DNA of 64,000 nucleotides from Bradyrhizobium sp. AUGA SZCCT0158 (GTDB lineage Bacteria; Pseudomonadota; Alphaproteobacteria; Rhizobiales; Xanthobacteraceae). The notes beneath the pieces were generated by a model that worked only from the letters and a program-made list of their open reading frames with translations, did not search any database and had not been told where the DNA came from. The stretch is from NCBI RefSeq assembly GCF_018130065.1, contig NZ_JAFCME010000008.1, forward strand, positions 186,001-250,000. Direction: 5' to 3'. Positions 25,544-34,639 of the stretch are shown here, piece after piece (the stretch's first letter is position 1; the number at the start of each line of letters is the position of its first letter). The translations under genes were made by a program, and so were the position numbers.

Positions 25544-26494
25544 ATGAACCGGGCCTTGTCTTTGCGAATGTCTGCTTCCGAACCCAACGCGCCCGTGCAG
25601 CCCGCGACCTGGATCGCCAACCAGCCATATTTGTTGCTCAGCATCACCGCGCTCTGCTGGGCCGGCAACGCCATCGTCGGCCGCCTCGCCGCGGGGCATA
25701 TCCCGCCGGTGACGCTGTCGTTCCTGCGCTGGTCGTTCGCGTTCCTCATCATTCTTCCCTTTGCCTGGAAACATCTGGTGCGCGACTGGGCCGCGATCCG
25801 CGGCCGCCTCGGCACCATGATCGTGCTCTCGATCACCGGCATCGGCGCCTTCAACACCCTTCAATATTGGGCGCTCGAACACACCCAGGCGCTGAACACG
25901 CTGCTGCTGCAGTCGGCGGCGCCGCTGATCGTCGCAGTGTGGTCGCTGGTCCTGTTCGGCGTGCGGCTGACACTGGCCCAGGCCGGCGGGGTTCTGCTGT
26001 CGCTGGCCGGCGTGCTGGTGATCCTGCTGCACGGCGATCTCACCACGCTCGAGAACATCGAGTTCAACAAAGGCGACCTCATCTTCACCGTGGCGCTGGC
26101 GATCTTCGGGCTTTATTCGGTGCTGTCGCTGAAACGCCCCGCCATCCATGGCCTGTCGTTCGTCGCCTTCACCTTCGGCGCAGGTGCTGCGTGCCTGATC
26201 CCGCTGTTCATCTGGGAACTGTTCGCGCGGCCCCTGATGCGGATCGACACCGCCAACCTGTTGACGCTGTTTTATGTGGCGCTGTTTCCCTCGACGCTGG
26301 CCTATCTGTGCTTCAATCGCGGGGTGCAGCTGATCGGCGCCAACCGCGCCGCGCCCTTCTTCCACGTGGTGCCGGTGTTCGGAACCGTGATGTCGATCGC
26401 CTTCCTCGGCGAGCACCCGCAGCCGTTCCATTTCCTGGGGTTCGCGCTGGTCCTGACCGGGGTGTTTGTCGCGTCGCGAAAGCAGCCCAGCTAG
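25544..26494 (+). CDS. EamA/DMT family transporter (copy 1)
   Basis: A 316-aa inner-membrane protein with ten hydrophobic segments in two EamA repeats (NQPYLLLSITALCWAGNAI; IPPVTLSFLRWSFAF; second half LTLFYVALFPSTLAYL and GANRAAPFFHVVPVFG). Members move metabolites or amino-acid-like compounds; the substrate is unknown. It is a clear paralogue of the protein at 32453-33388. ATG 25568 (MSASEP) is an alternative start. Confidence 0.88.
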   Translation: MNRALSLRMSASEPNAPVQPATWIANQPYLLLSITALCWAGNAIVGRLAAGHIPPVTLSFLRWSFAFLIILPFAWKHLVRDWAAIRGRLGTMIVLSITGIGAFNTLQYWALEHTQALNTLLLQSAAPLIVAVWSLVLFGVRLTLAQAGGVLLSLAGVLVILLHGDLTTLENIEFNKGDLIFTVALAIFGLYSVLSLKRPAIHGLSFVAFTFGAGAACLIPLFIWELFARPLMRIDTANLLTLFYVALFPSTLAYLCFNRGVQLIGANRAAPFFHVVPVFGTVMSIAFLGEHPQPFHFLGFALVLTGVFVASRKQPS

Positions 26495-26570
26495 CTTTGG
26501 ACAGCCCGGTTGCGGTGACTTGCAGCGGCAAATCCGCTATCTACTGGGCCTGCTTCGCAGGATTTCGCTG

Positions 26571-27371
26571 ATGGCGCGCGCCAGCAATCTGATGATCGGG
26601 ACCTTGACCCTGGCGTTGATCGCCGGGTCGCTCGGCTCGTTCCTTGGCTATCAGAAATTCGCCGGCAATAAGCAGAAGACGCCGTTCCGGGTGATCTTCG
26701 AGGGCTCCGCTTCCGGCCTGCGCCAGGGCGGCAGCGTGAATTTCGCCGGCGTGCGGGTCGGCGAAGTGGTGTCGATGAAATTGGATAATCCCCGCCGCGT
26801 CGTCGTGCTCACCATGATCGACGGCAACACCCCGGTACGCCGGGACACCCAGGTCGGCCTCGAATTCCAGGGCCTGACCGGCATCGCCGCGATCTCCTTT
26901 ACCGGCGGCACGGTCGATCCGCCGCCACTCGGCGCCGACGGCATTCCCGAACTGACCGCGGATCCGGAGGGACTGCTGGACATGCAGGCACGAATCCGCG
27001 TGGCGCTGCGCAACGTCGACAAGATCATCGCCGACAATGAAGTCGCGGTGAAAGACACGTTGCGCAATTTCGAAACGTTCACGGCCTCGCTGTCCGGCAG
27101 TGGCGAGCGGATCAGCAACATCATCGGCACCGCCGACGACGGCATCAACGCGGTCGACGGAGCGCTGACCAAGACCCGGGATTTCCTCGGCGGGCTCGGG
27201 AGCGACAAATATGGCGGCGACCTGTTGCCGACCGTGATTTCGATGCGCGAACTGATCGTAAGCTTCGACAAGAAGTCCGACACGGCGCTGAAAGAAGCCC
27301 GGAAAATGCTGATCGATCTCAGCCAGTCCATCAACAACAGCAAGTTTGCTGCGCCCCCCGCCAGACGCTAA
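26571..27371 (+). CDS. MCE/MlaD domain protein
   Basis: A 266-aa protein with one N-terminal membrane anchor (residues ~7-25) and one MCE domain (~35-115; VIFEGSASGLRQGGSVNFAG, VRVGEVVSMKL, QVGLEFQGLTGIAAIS). The C-terminal part is a long helical region (~135-260) as in Mla/Mam substrate-binding proteins. MCE proteins carry lipids between membranes as part of ABC systems, but no MlaE permease or MlaF ATPase gene is near. The start at 26571 gives the normal anchor position; it lies 76 bases after the EamA stop. Confidence 0.85.
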   Translation: MARASNLMIGTLTLALIAGSLGSFLGYQKFAGNKQKTPFRVIFEGSASGLRQGGSVNFAGVRVGEVVSMKLDNPRRVVVLTMIDGNTPVRRDTQVGLEFQGLTGIAAISFTGGTVDPPPLGADGIPELTADPEGLLDMQARIRVALRNVDKIIADNEVAVKDTLRNFETFTASLSGSGERISNIIGTADDGINAVDGALTKTRDFLGGLGSDKYGGDLLPTVISMRELIVSFDKKSDTALKEARKMLIDLSQSINNSKFAAPPARR

Positions 27372-27387
27372 AGGGCTCTCTGTTTGA

Positions 27388-27433
27388 GCATGATCTTTTT
27401 CGGAAAACCGCTTCGCACTTTTCCGGATCATGC
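27388..27433. repeat. Family E inverted repeat, copy 3
   Basis: GCATGATCTTTTTCGGAAAA ... CACTTTTCCGGATCATGC, the best-preserved copy of the family seen at 19795-19934. It fills the gap between the MCE gene and the FMN oxidase gene. Confidence 0.85.
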
Positions 27434-27480
27434 TGTAGCGTCTTGCCCCGATAATAACCAAGAACAGGGACTGCTCCGCC

Positions 27481-28698
27481 GTGCTCGATAAATCCGCTGG
27501 CCTGACCGCTCCGCCTGCAACAGTGACCCGGGCCACGAGCGCGGTTCCACGTCACTTGAAACGCTATCTCTCGCTCGACGATTTCGAAGCCACCGCGCGG
27601 CGGCGGATTCCGAAATTCCTCTACGGCTATATCGCCGGCGGCGCCGAGACCGACGCCGCGGTCCGCGACAACCGCACGGCCTTTGACGAATACGGTTTCG
27701 TGCCGCGCGTGCTCAACGACGTCTCCGGCCGCGACCAGACCACGACGCTGTTCGGCAAGACCTACGCCTCGCCGTTCGGCATTCCGCCGATGGGCTCCTC
27801 GGCGCTATGCGCCTATCGCGGCGACATCGTGCTGACGCGGGCGGCGGCCGCCGAAAACGTGCCGATGATTCTCTCCGCCTCCTCGCTGATCACGCTGGAG
27901 GACGTGCGCCGGGAAAATCCGGCCGCCTGGTACCAGGCCTATCTGGCGGGCCTGCCCGCCCGTATCGAGCCCTTGGTCGACCGGGTCGCCGCGGCAGGCT
28001 ACGACACATTCGTCGTCACCGCCGACGTGCCGGTGCCGCCCAACCGCGAGAACAACATCCGCAACGGCTTTCAGGTGCCGCTGGCGATCACGCCACGCGT
28101 CGCCTGGGATACGGTGACCCATCCACACTGGCTGTTCGGCACCTGGCTGCGCACCGTGAAGAACCACGGCATGCCGCATTTCGAGAACATGGACGCGCAG
28201 CGCGGCCCGCCGGTGTTGGCCAAGAATCTGATGCGCAACATCGGCGCCCGCGACCAGCTCGCCTGGAAGCATGTCGAACTGATCCGCAAGCGCTGGAAGG
28301 GCAAGCTCGTCGTCAAGGGACTGGTCTCGCCCACCGACGCCCGGATCGCGCGCGAGAGCGGCGTCGATGGCGTGATGCTCTCCAACCATGGCGGCCGCCA
28401 GCTCGACTACACGATGTCGGGCCTGCGCACGCTGCCGGAGATTGCGGCCGAGGCGAAAGGCATGACCGTCATGGTCGACGGCGGCATCCGCCGCGGCACC
28501 GACGTGATCAAGGCCTTGGCGCTCGGCGCCCATTTCGTCTGGGTCGGCCGTCCCTTCCTCTATGCTGCGATCGCCGGCGGCGAGGCCGGCGTGCAGCGCG
28601 CCATCAGCCTGCTCCATGCCGAGATCGACCGCGACCTCGCGCTGCTGGGTATCCGCAGCATCAGCGAGATCACACCGGATCTGGTACGAAAGTTCTAG
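27481..28698 (+). CDS. FMN-dependent alpha-hydroxy-acid dehydrogenase/oxidase
   Basis: A 405-aa flavoenzyme of the lactate/glycolate/mandelate family, which oxidises 2-hydroxy acids to 2-oxo acids. Conserved parts are KFLYGYIAGGAETDAAVRDN, SASSLITLEDV, KGLVSPTDARIA, and the active-site His/Arg in LSNHGGRQLDY, then MVDGGIRRGTDVIKALALGA for phosphate binding. It starts at a GTG; no strong ribosome site is seen. It is followed by a small monooxygenase-fold gene and a TRAP transporter that could supply its hydroxy-acid substrate. Confidence 0.92.
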   Translation: MLDKSAGLTAPPATVTRATSAVPRHLKRYLSLDDFEATARRRIPKFLYGYIAGGAETDAAVRDNRTAFDEYGFVPRVLNDVSGRDQTTTLFGKTYASPFGIPPMGSSALCAYRGDIVLTRAAAAENVPMILSASSLITLEDVRRENPAAWYQAYLAGLPARIEPLVDRVAAAGYDTFVVTADVPVPPNRENNIRNGFQVPLAITPRVAWDTVTHPHWLFGTWLRTVKNHGMPHFENMDAQRGPPVLAKNLMRNIGARDQLAWKHVELIRKRWKGKLVVKGLVSPTDARIARESGVDGVMLSNHGGRQLDYTMSGLRTLPEIAAEAKGMTVMVDGGIRRGTDVIKALALGAHFVWVGRPFLYAAIAGGEAGVQRAISLLHAEIDRDLALLGIRSISEITPDLVRKF

Positions 28699-28837
28699 GG
28701 CCGGGGGCGCTCGGCGGCCCGCAGCGCATTGCAGGCATGGACGGCTCGCGCCGGCGGGTCAGGGGGCCCTATTGTATTGCCCAACCCTGTGCAGGCTGGG
28801 TATCCTCGGCCCCCTCAAAGGCGAGGGGAGAAGGCCG

Positions 28838-29134
28838 ATGACCGCTTTCAATACGGTGCGTTTCCGAGTGAAACCAGGACGCGATCAGGAGTTTCTGGAT
28901 GCCCACAAGAACGTTGAAGCGACGTGGCCGGGCCTGACGCACGCCAACATCATCAAGACCGGCGACCGCTCCTACTGCATTATCGCCGAGTGGAAAGACA
29001 TGGACGCGTGCGTCGCGGCGCGGCCGAACATGATCGCGACCCTCAATTCTTTTCGCGATACGCTCGAAGACCTCGGCGGCGGCCTCGGCGTCACCGATCC
29101 GGCGGCGGGTGAGGTCGTCCTGGCGCTGAAATAG
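28838..29134 (+). CDS. Antibiotic biosynthesis monooxygenase (ABM)-fold small protein
   Basis: A 98-aa ferredoxin-like alpha/beta protein (NTVRFRVKPGRDQEFLDAHK; YCIIAEWKDMDACVAARPNM) of the ABM/dimeric barrel type. The biological role is not visible. The start at 28838 follows GAGGGGAGAAGG, a strong ribosome site. It lies 139 bases after the FMN enzyme and 203 before the TRAP genes. Confidence 0.75.
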   Translation: MTAFNTVRFRVKPGRDQEFLDAHKNVEATWPGLTHANIIKTGDRSYCIIAEWKDMDACVAARPNMIATLNSFRDTLEDLGGGLGVTDPAAGEVVLALK

Positions 29135-29337
29135 TTCGTGTCGGTCTTCTTCGGCATCCGCAGAACGTCCCATTGACGGTTCTGAACAACTCGGAAACCC
29201 TGCCCGCGCTTTTCGGGATTGACTTCAGACGCCCGTTTCGAGCACGGCTGACGGGGCATTTCCGGCCAGGGACGGTTGGCTGAAGTGGTACGACCATTGC
29301 TTCCGGGCAGTCTGCGCGTGAGGGGAAAGAACACACG

Positions 29338-29883
29338 ATGATCCGCCTGTTTCTCGATCGGCTCTATTTGTTCTCCGGCTATCTCGCCGGACTTTTCCTG
29401 ATTGTGATTTTGGTGCTGATGATGCTGCTTTCGGCCGGCCGGCCGCTCGGCATCAACATTCCGGCGGGCGACGATTTCATCTCCTGGTGCATGGCGGCCA
29501 CCGCCTTCCTCGGGCTCGCCCATACGTTCAAGCACGGCGAAATGATCCGTGTCGGTCTTTTGATCGACCGCCTCAGCGACGCCGTCCGCCACTATGTGGA
29601 GATCGCCGCGCTTCTGGTCGGCACCGGCTTCATCGGCTTTTTCGCCTGGCACGCCTCGGTCATGACCTGGCAGTCCTGGAAGTTTTTCGACATTTCGCAA
29701 GGCGTCATCGCGGTGCCGCTGTGGATCCCGCAGCTCGGCTACAGCGGCGGCCTCGTAATTCTCTTCATCGCCTTTGTCGATGAGCTGATCCACGTGCTGC
29801 GCGGTTTTCCGCCGCGCTACGAATTGCCGAAACCAAAGAGCGCCGAGGAAATCGTCGAGCGCGCCATGCAGAGCGGGGTCTGA
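29338..29883 (+). CDS. TRAP transporter small permease (DctQ type)
   Basis: A 181-aa protein with four membrane segments (residues ~10-35, 45-65, 85-110, 130-150), the standard DctQ layout. It bridges the binding protein and large permease in a sodium-driven tripartite importer for carboxylates. The large permease starts one base after its stop codon. Confidence 0.9.
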   Translation: MIRLFLDRLYLFSGYLAGLFLIVILVLMMLLSAGRPLGINIPAGDDFISWCMAATAFLGLAHTFKHGEMIRVGLLIDRLSDAVRHYVEIAALLVGTGFIGFFAWHASVMTWQSWKFFDISQGVIAVPLWIPQLGYSGGLVILFIAFVDELIHVLRGFPPRYELPKPKSAEEIVERAMQSGV

Positions 29884-29884
29884 C

Positions 29885-31192
29885 ATGGAGCTGCTCTCGA
29901 TCGCCGCCATCCTGCTGGGATTTCTTGCGCTGCTGCTCGGTGCCGGCGTCTGGATCGGCGTCGCCTTGATGGCGACGGGATGGGCCGGCATGCAATTCGC
30001 CGGCGGCGCCATTCCGGCGGGCAGCGTGCTGGCGACGACGGTGTGGGGCAACAGTGCGTCGTGGTCGCTCGCAGCCTTGCCGCTCTTCATCTGGATGGGC
30101 GAAATTCTGTTTCGCACGCGGCTCTCGGAAGAAATGTTTCGCGGATTTGCGCCGTGGCTGAACTGGCTGCCGGGCCGGCTTATGCACGTCAACGTGCTCG
30201 CCTGCGGCGTGTTCGGCTCGGTGTCGGGATCGTCGGCCGCGACCTGCGCCACGGTGGCCAAGATCGCCCTGCCCGAACTGAAGAAGCGCGGCTATGACGA
30301 AGGCCTGAGCCTCGGCTCGCTGGCCGGCGCCGGCACGCTCGGCATTCTGATCCCGCCGTCGATCACCATGGTGGTCTACGCCGTGCAGGCCAACGTCTCC
30401 ATCATTCAGGTCTTCCTCGCGGGCTTTCTGCCGGGCTTGCTGGTGATGGCGCTTTACTCCGGCTACATCGCCGTCTGGTCGCTTGCCAATCCGAAGCGCA
30501 CGCCGCCGGCCGACCCGCCGATGAGCTTTCGCAAACGCGTCTCGGAATCGCTCAATCTGCTCCCTTGTCTGCTGCTGATCGCTTTCGTCTTTCTGTCGTT
30601 GCTGATGGGCTGGGCGACGGCGACGGAATGCGCGGCCTGGGGCGTTTTGGGATCGCTCGCGATCGCATGGTGGCAAGGCGCGCTGACCTGGCAGGCGTTC
30701 TGGGCCAGCGTCATGGGCGCAACGCGGGTCAATTGCATGATCCTGCTGATCCTGGCGGGCGCATCCTACATGGGCACGTCGATGGCCTATACCGGCATCC
30801 CGCTGGCGCTCGCGAACTGGGTGAACGGTCTTCACCTCAGCCCCTATGCGCTGATCGCGGCGCTCACCGTCATGTACATCGTACTCGGCACGGCCCTCGA
30901 CGGCATTTCCATGATCGTGCTAACCACGGCCATCGTCATTCCGATGGTGAAGCAGGCCGGATTCGATCTCGTCTGGTTCGGTATTTTCCTGGTGCTGGTG
31001 GTGGAAATGGCTGAAGTCTCTCCGCCCGTCGGCTTCAACCTGTTCGTGTTGCAGACTATGAGCGGCAAGGATTCCAACACCGTCGCCAAGGCGGCCCTGC
31101 CGTTCTTCTTTTTGCTCGTTCTGGCGGTTGCCATCATCACGGTGTTTCCTGATATCGTGATGCTGCTGCCGCGGATAGCGTTCCCTGGCTAG
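29885..31192 (+). CDS. TRAP transporter large permease (DctM type)
   Basis: A 435-aa polytopic membrane protein with about 12 segments. The DctM hallmarks are present: GSVSGSSAATCATVAKIALPEL, then GAGTLGILIPPSI and later ALDGISMIVLTTAIVIPM and EMAEVSPPVGFNLFVL. It forms the transport channel with the DctQ partner. The binding-protein gene begins 14 bases after its stop. Confidence 0.93.
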   Translation: MELLSIAAILLGFLALLLGAGVWIGVALMATGWAGMQFAGGAIPAGSVLATTVWGNSASWSLAALPLFIWMGEILFRTRLSEEMFRGFAPWLNWLPGRLMHVNVLACGVFGSVSGSSAATCATVAKIALPELKKRGYDEGLSLGSLAGAGTLGILIPPSITMVVYAVQANVSIIQVFLAGFLPGLLVMALYSGYIAVWSLANPKRTPPADPPMSFRKRVSESLNLLPCLLLIAFVFLSLLMGWATATECAAWGVLGSLAIAWWQGALTWQAFWASVMGATRVNCMILLILAGASYMGTSMAYTGIPLALANWVNGLHLSPYALIAALTVMYIVLGTALDGISMIVLTTAIVIPMVKQAGFDLVWFGIFLVLVVEMAEVSPPVGFNLFVLQTMSGKDSNTVAKAALPFFFLLVLAVAIITVFPDIVMLLPRIAFPG

Positions 31193-31206
31193 AGAAAGGT
31201 ATTGTC

Positions 31207-32196
31207 ATGTTGAGGCTTGTTAAAACGTGCGCAATGGCTGCCGGCGTCGCGGCGCTTGCGATTTCCGCAACTGTCGCCCCCGCGACTGCGCAGACAAAAT
31301 GGAATCTTCCGGCGGCCTATCCGGCTGATAATCCGCATTCGGTCAATCTGATCGCGTTTGCCAAGGACGTCGGCGATGCCACCGGCGGCAAGCTGCAGAT
31401 CACCGTGCATGCGGCGGCGTCGCTGTTCAAGGCCCCTGAAATCAAGCGCGCGGTCGCAACCGGTCAGGCGCAGGCGGGCGAGGTTCTGATCTCGCTGCAT
31501 GAGAACGAGGACCCGCTGTTCGGCGTCGATGTTATTCCGTTCCTGGCGACGAGCTATCCGGCGGCCAAGAAATTGTGGATCGCGTCAAAGCCCGCCGTCG
31601 AAAAGAAGCTCGCATCGCAGGGGCTGATGCTGCTGTTCGCAGTGCCGTGGGGTCCGCAGGGCATCTATGCCAAGAAGGACCTCAACACCATCGACGATAT
31701 GAAAGGCCTGAAGTGGCGCGCCTATAACGTCGGCACCTCGCGCATCGCCGAACTGGTCGGCGCGCAGCCCATCACCATCCAGGCGGCGGAATTGCCGCAG
31801 GCGCTGGCGACCGGCGTCGTCAACGCGTTCATGACCTCGGGCTCGACCGGCTACGACAGCAAGGCCTGGGAAACCATGACGCACTTCTACGACACGCAGG
31901 CCTGGATTCCGAAGAACGTCACCTTCGTGAACAAGGCGGCTTTCGACGCGCTCGACAAGCCGACGCAGGAAGCGATCCTCAAGGCGGCCGTTGTCGCCGA
32001 GGAACGCGGCTGGAAGCTCGCGGAAGAAAAGGCGAAGTGGTATCTCGATCAACTCAAAGCCAACAAGATGCAGGTGTTGCCGCCGCCTGCCGCGCTGAAG
32101 TCCGGGCTCGAGAAAATCGGCGAGCAGTTGACGGCCGACTGGTCGAAGAAGGCCGGCGCTGACGGTGAAGCCGTGGTCGCCGCGTATAAGAAGTAG
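31207..32196 (+). CDS. TRAP transporter substrate-binding protein (DctP type)
   Basis: A 329-aa periplasmic protein with a signal peptide (cleavage after ATAQ, residue ~29). The DctP fold is supported by NLPAAYPADNPHSVNLIAF, the carboxylate-binding arginine in MKGLKWRAYNVGT, and LPQALATGVVNAFMTS. Ligands are usually C4-dicarboxylates or 2-oxo/2-hydroxy acids; the upstream FMN hydroxy-acid enzyme makes the latter plausible. Last gene of the DctQ-M-P operon, GAGAAAGG upstream. Confidence 0.92.
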   Translation: MLRLVKTCAMAAGVAALAISATVAPATAQTKWNLPAAYPADNPHSVNLIAFAKDVGDATGGKLQITVHAAASLFKAPEIKRAVATGQAQAGEVLISLHENEDPLFGVDVIPFLATSYPAAKKLWIASKPAVEKKLASQGLMLLFAVPWGPQGIYAKKDLNTIDDMKGLKWRAYNVGTSRIAELVGAQPITIQAAELPQALATGVVNAFMTSGSTGYDSKAWETMTHFYDTQAWIPKNVTFVNKAAFDALDKPTQEAILKAAVVAEERGWKLAEEKAKWYLDQLKANKMQVLPPPAALKSGLEKIGEQLTADWSKKAGADGEAVVAAYKK

Positions 32197-32222
32197 GACG
32201 AATAGCGCTTCATAGCGAACGC

Positions 32223-32327
32223 CGTCATGCCCGGCCGTAGCAGTCTGCTTTGCGCAGACTGCGCAAACTTGTCTGCGATGCCGGAGCAAGAAAGACGTGG
32301 ATGGCCGGGACAAGCCCGGCCATGACG
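32223..32327. repeat. Palindromic intergenic repeat, family A (second copy)
   Basis: CGTCATGCCCGGCC at one end and GGCCGGGACAAGCCCGGCCA plus TGACG at the other. It contains an inner hairpin, AGTCTGCTTTGCGCAGACT. Located just after the TRAP operon, on the side where transcription ends. Confidence 0.85.
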
Positions 32328-32452
32328 ACAGACGCCCATGACTTGCTCCCGGCCGGTTCAGACCAATCAGAACATTAGCATTGCAGCCATAGTAGCATTG
32401 CAGACTCGGGACTTGTCGCGCGGCGAAAATCCGGCACAACTCCCGCGAGACG

Positions 32453-33388
32453 ATGACCAGCCCCGCGCCACTGCCGCCCGCCCGCGATCCGGTCGGCTGG
32501 CTCAACAACCAGCCTTACGTCCTGCTGACCCTGACTTCGCTGTTCTGGGCCGGTAACATCGTGCTGGCCCGGCATGTCGGCGACCACGTGCCGCCGATCA
32601 CGCTGACCACAATCCGCTGGTTCGGCGTCTTCCTGATCCTGCTGCCGTTCGCCTGGCCGCATCTCAAGCGCGACTGGCCGACGCTGCGCGCCCATCTGCC
32701 GCTGATGCTGTTCCTCTCGCTGATCGGCTTTGCCTACAACAACGCGATCTCCTTCTGGGCGATGCAATACACCCAGGCGCTGAACGCGCTGCTGATCCAG
32801 TCATCCGGCCCGCTGTTCGTGGCGATGTGGTCGCTGGTCCTGTTCGGCGTGCGGCTGACCGGCGCGCAGCTGGCCGGCATTGCCCTTTCGCTGATCGGCG
32901 TCCTGACCATCATCCTGCGCGGCGATTTCTCGGCGCTCGCCAGCATCAGCTTCAACAAGGGCGACGTGATGTTCGGCTCCTCGCTGGTGTCGTTCGGGCT
33001 TTACTCGGCGCTGATGCTGCGCCGCCCGGTGACGCATCAATTGTCGCTGATCTCCTTCACTACCTGTTGCGGCGCGCTGATGCTGGTGCCGTTCTCGGTC
33101 TGGGAGTTTTCGACCGGTGCCGTGCTGAAGTTCGATTTCCTGACGCTGGCTACATTGGCCTATGTCCTGATCTTTCCCTCGACGCTGGCCTACACGTTCT
33201 TCAACCGCGGCCTGGCGCTGATCGGACCGAACCGCGCCGCGCCGTTTTTCCATCTGGTGCCGGTGTTCGGCTCGGCGATGGCGATCCTGCTGCTCGGCGA
33301 GCAATTGCGGCTGTTTCACCTGGTCGGCTATGCGCTGGTGCTGGCCGGCGTCGTGATCGCGTCGCGGCGGGCCTCGGCGAGGCCATGA
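32453..33388 (+). CDS. EamA/DMT family transporter (copy 2)
   Basis: A 311-aa inner-membrane protein with ten hydrophobic segments in two EamA halves. It shares long stretches with copy 1 at 25544 (NQPY-LL-T-L-WAGN; MQYTQALNALLIQSSGPL; FPSTLAYTFFNRGLALIGPN), so the two are paralogues about 6 kb apart. Substrate unknown. The gene is followed at 136 bases by a binding protein of a different transport class. Confidence 0.88.
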   Translation: MTSPAPLPPARDPVGWLNNQPYVLLTLTSLFWAGNIVLARHVGDHVPPITLTTIRWFGVFLILLPFAWPHLKRDWPTLRAHLPLMLFLSLIGFAYNNAISFWAMQYTQALNALLIQSSGPLFVAMWSLVLFGVRLTGAQLAGIALSLIGVLTIILRGDFSALASISFNKGDVMFGSSLVSFGLYSALMLRRPVTHQLSLISFTTCCGALMLVPFSVWEFSTGAVLKFDFLTLATLAYVLIFPSTLAYTFFNRGLALIGPNRAAPFFHLVPVFGSAMAILLLGEQLRLFHLVGYALVLAGVVIASRRASARP

Positions 33389-33524
33389 ATTCCGTGTCCC
33401 GGACGTGCTGCCAGCAGCCGGGGAACGCAATCGATATGCGGCGCTGTACCGCTTCCGCTTTCCCTCCGGGCAGGCTAGCTTGCCCGCCAACCCCCTCAAA
33501 AAACCAAACGGGAGAAACGACCCT

Positions 33525-34502
33525 ATGATCGCGTCCTTGAAACGATACCGGCGCATGGCGGCGGCAACATCCTTGCTGTTCGCGCTGGCATCGACGGCGT
33601 CCGCGCAGGCTCCGTATCCGAACCGCAACATCACGCTGGTGCTGCCATTCGCTGCCGGCAGCGGCACCGACACCACGACGCGGATCATCTCCAAGGAACT
33701 CGGCACCGCGCTCGGCGTGGGCATGGTGATCGAGAACAAGGCGGGCGCCAATGGCTCGATCGCGGCGAGCTATGTCGCGCGTTCGGCGCCGGACGGCTAC
33801 ACGCTGTTCGTGACGACCAACACCACGCATTCGGCCAATCCGTATCTGCTCAAGACCATGAACTACGATCCGATCAAGGATTTCACGCCGATCGCGCGGA
33901 CCGGCGACCTGCCCTTCATGCTGGTGATCCACCCCGACATTCCCGCCAATTCGGTCGCCGAGCTGATCGCGCTGGCGAAGAAGGAGCCGGGCAAATACTC
34001 CTACGCCAGCGGCAGTTCGTCGGCGATCGTCTCCGGCGCGACCTTTGCCCGCCTCGCCGGCATCGACCTGCTGCACGTCCCCTACAAGAGTTCGCCGCCG
34101 GCGCTGACCGACGTGATCGCCGGCCGCGTCTCGATGATGTTCATCGACGTCCTGACCGGATTACCGCACGTCAACGGCAAGGCGCTCAAGTCGCTGGCCG
34201 TCACCACCAAAAAGCCCTCCGCCCTGCTGCCGCATCTGCCCACCATGGACTCCACGGTGAAGGGTTTCGACATCAGCTCATGGCAGGGCTATTTCGGCCC
34301 GGCCAATATGCCGAAGGACATGGTCACCAGGCTGAACGCGGAAATCCGCAAGATCGTCGAGCGGCCGGACACCAAGAGCCAGCTCGCCGAGCGCGGCATG
34401 GAGGCCTTCTCGAGCACGCCGGAAGAGTTCGACGCGTTCCTGAAGGAGCAGCTGGTGCTGTGGGAAAAGCTGATCGCGGATGCTGGGATCGAGAAGCAGT
34501 AG
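33525..34502 (+). CDS. Bug/TctC family tripartite tricarboxylate-type substrate-binding protein
   Basis: A 325-aa periplasmic binding protein with a signal peptide ending at ASAQA (residue ~28). Bug-family marks: YPNRNITLVLPFAAGSGTD, VIENKAGANGSIAASYVARS, APDGYTLFVTTN and YDPIKDFTPIART. The start at 33525 follows CGGGAGAAAC. No TctA/TctB membrane genes are nearby, which is common: many Bug proteins are orphans. The ligand is unknown. Confidence 0.93.
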   Translation: MIASLKRYRRMAAATSLLFALASTASAQAPYPNRNITLVLPFAAGSGTDTTTRIISKELGTALGVGMVIENKAGANGSIAASYVARSAPDGYTLFVTTNTTHSANPYLLKTMNYDPIKDFTPIARTGDLPFMLVIHPDIPANSVAELIALAKKEPGKYSYASGSSSAIVSGATFARLAGIDLLHVPYKSSPPALTDVIAGRVSMMFIDVLTGLPHVNGKALKSLAVTTKKPSALLPHLPTMDSTVKGFDISSWQGYFGPANMPKDMVTRLNAEIRKIVERPDTKSQLAERGMEAFSSTPEEFDAFLKEQLVLWEKLIADAGIEKQ

Positions 34503-34512
34503 AGGGTAGTGC

Positions 34513-34630
34513 GTAGGGTGGGTTAACCACCGGGTCGCGCGAATGCGCGCCCGATGATAAACTCCGCGTAACCCACCATCTTTGTCTTCACATCGGCGGT
34601 GGGTTACGGCTTCGCCTAACCCACCCTACG
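34513..34630. repeat. Palindromic intergenic repeat, family D
   Basis: Starts GTAGGGTGGGTTAACCACC and ends GCCTAACCCACCCTAC, with an internal CCGCGTAACCCACC and GGTGGGTTACGG, so it can form nested hairpins. It fills the gap between convergent genes for the Bug protein and the chemoreceptor. Confidence 0.85.
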
Positions 34631-34639
34631 ACCCGCGTC

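Noticed and set aside
24989..26431. 480-codon open frame on the minus strand
   Set aside because: Shadow of the XRE and EamA genes; extremely rich in Gln/Arg/His, typical of an antisense frame in GC-rich DNA.
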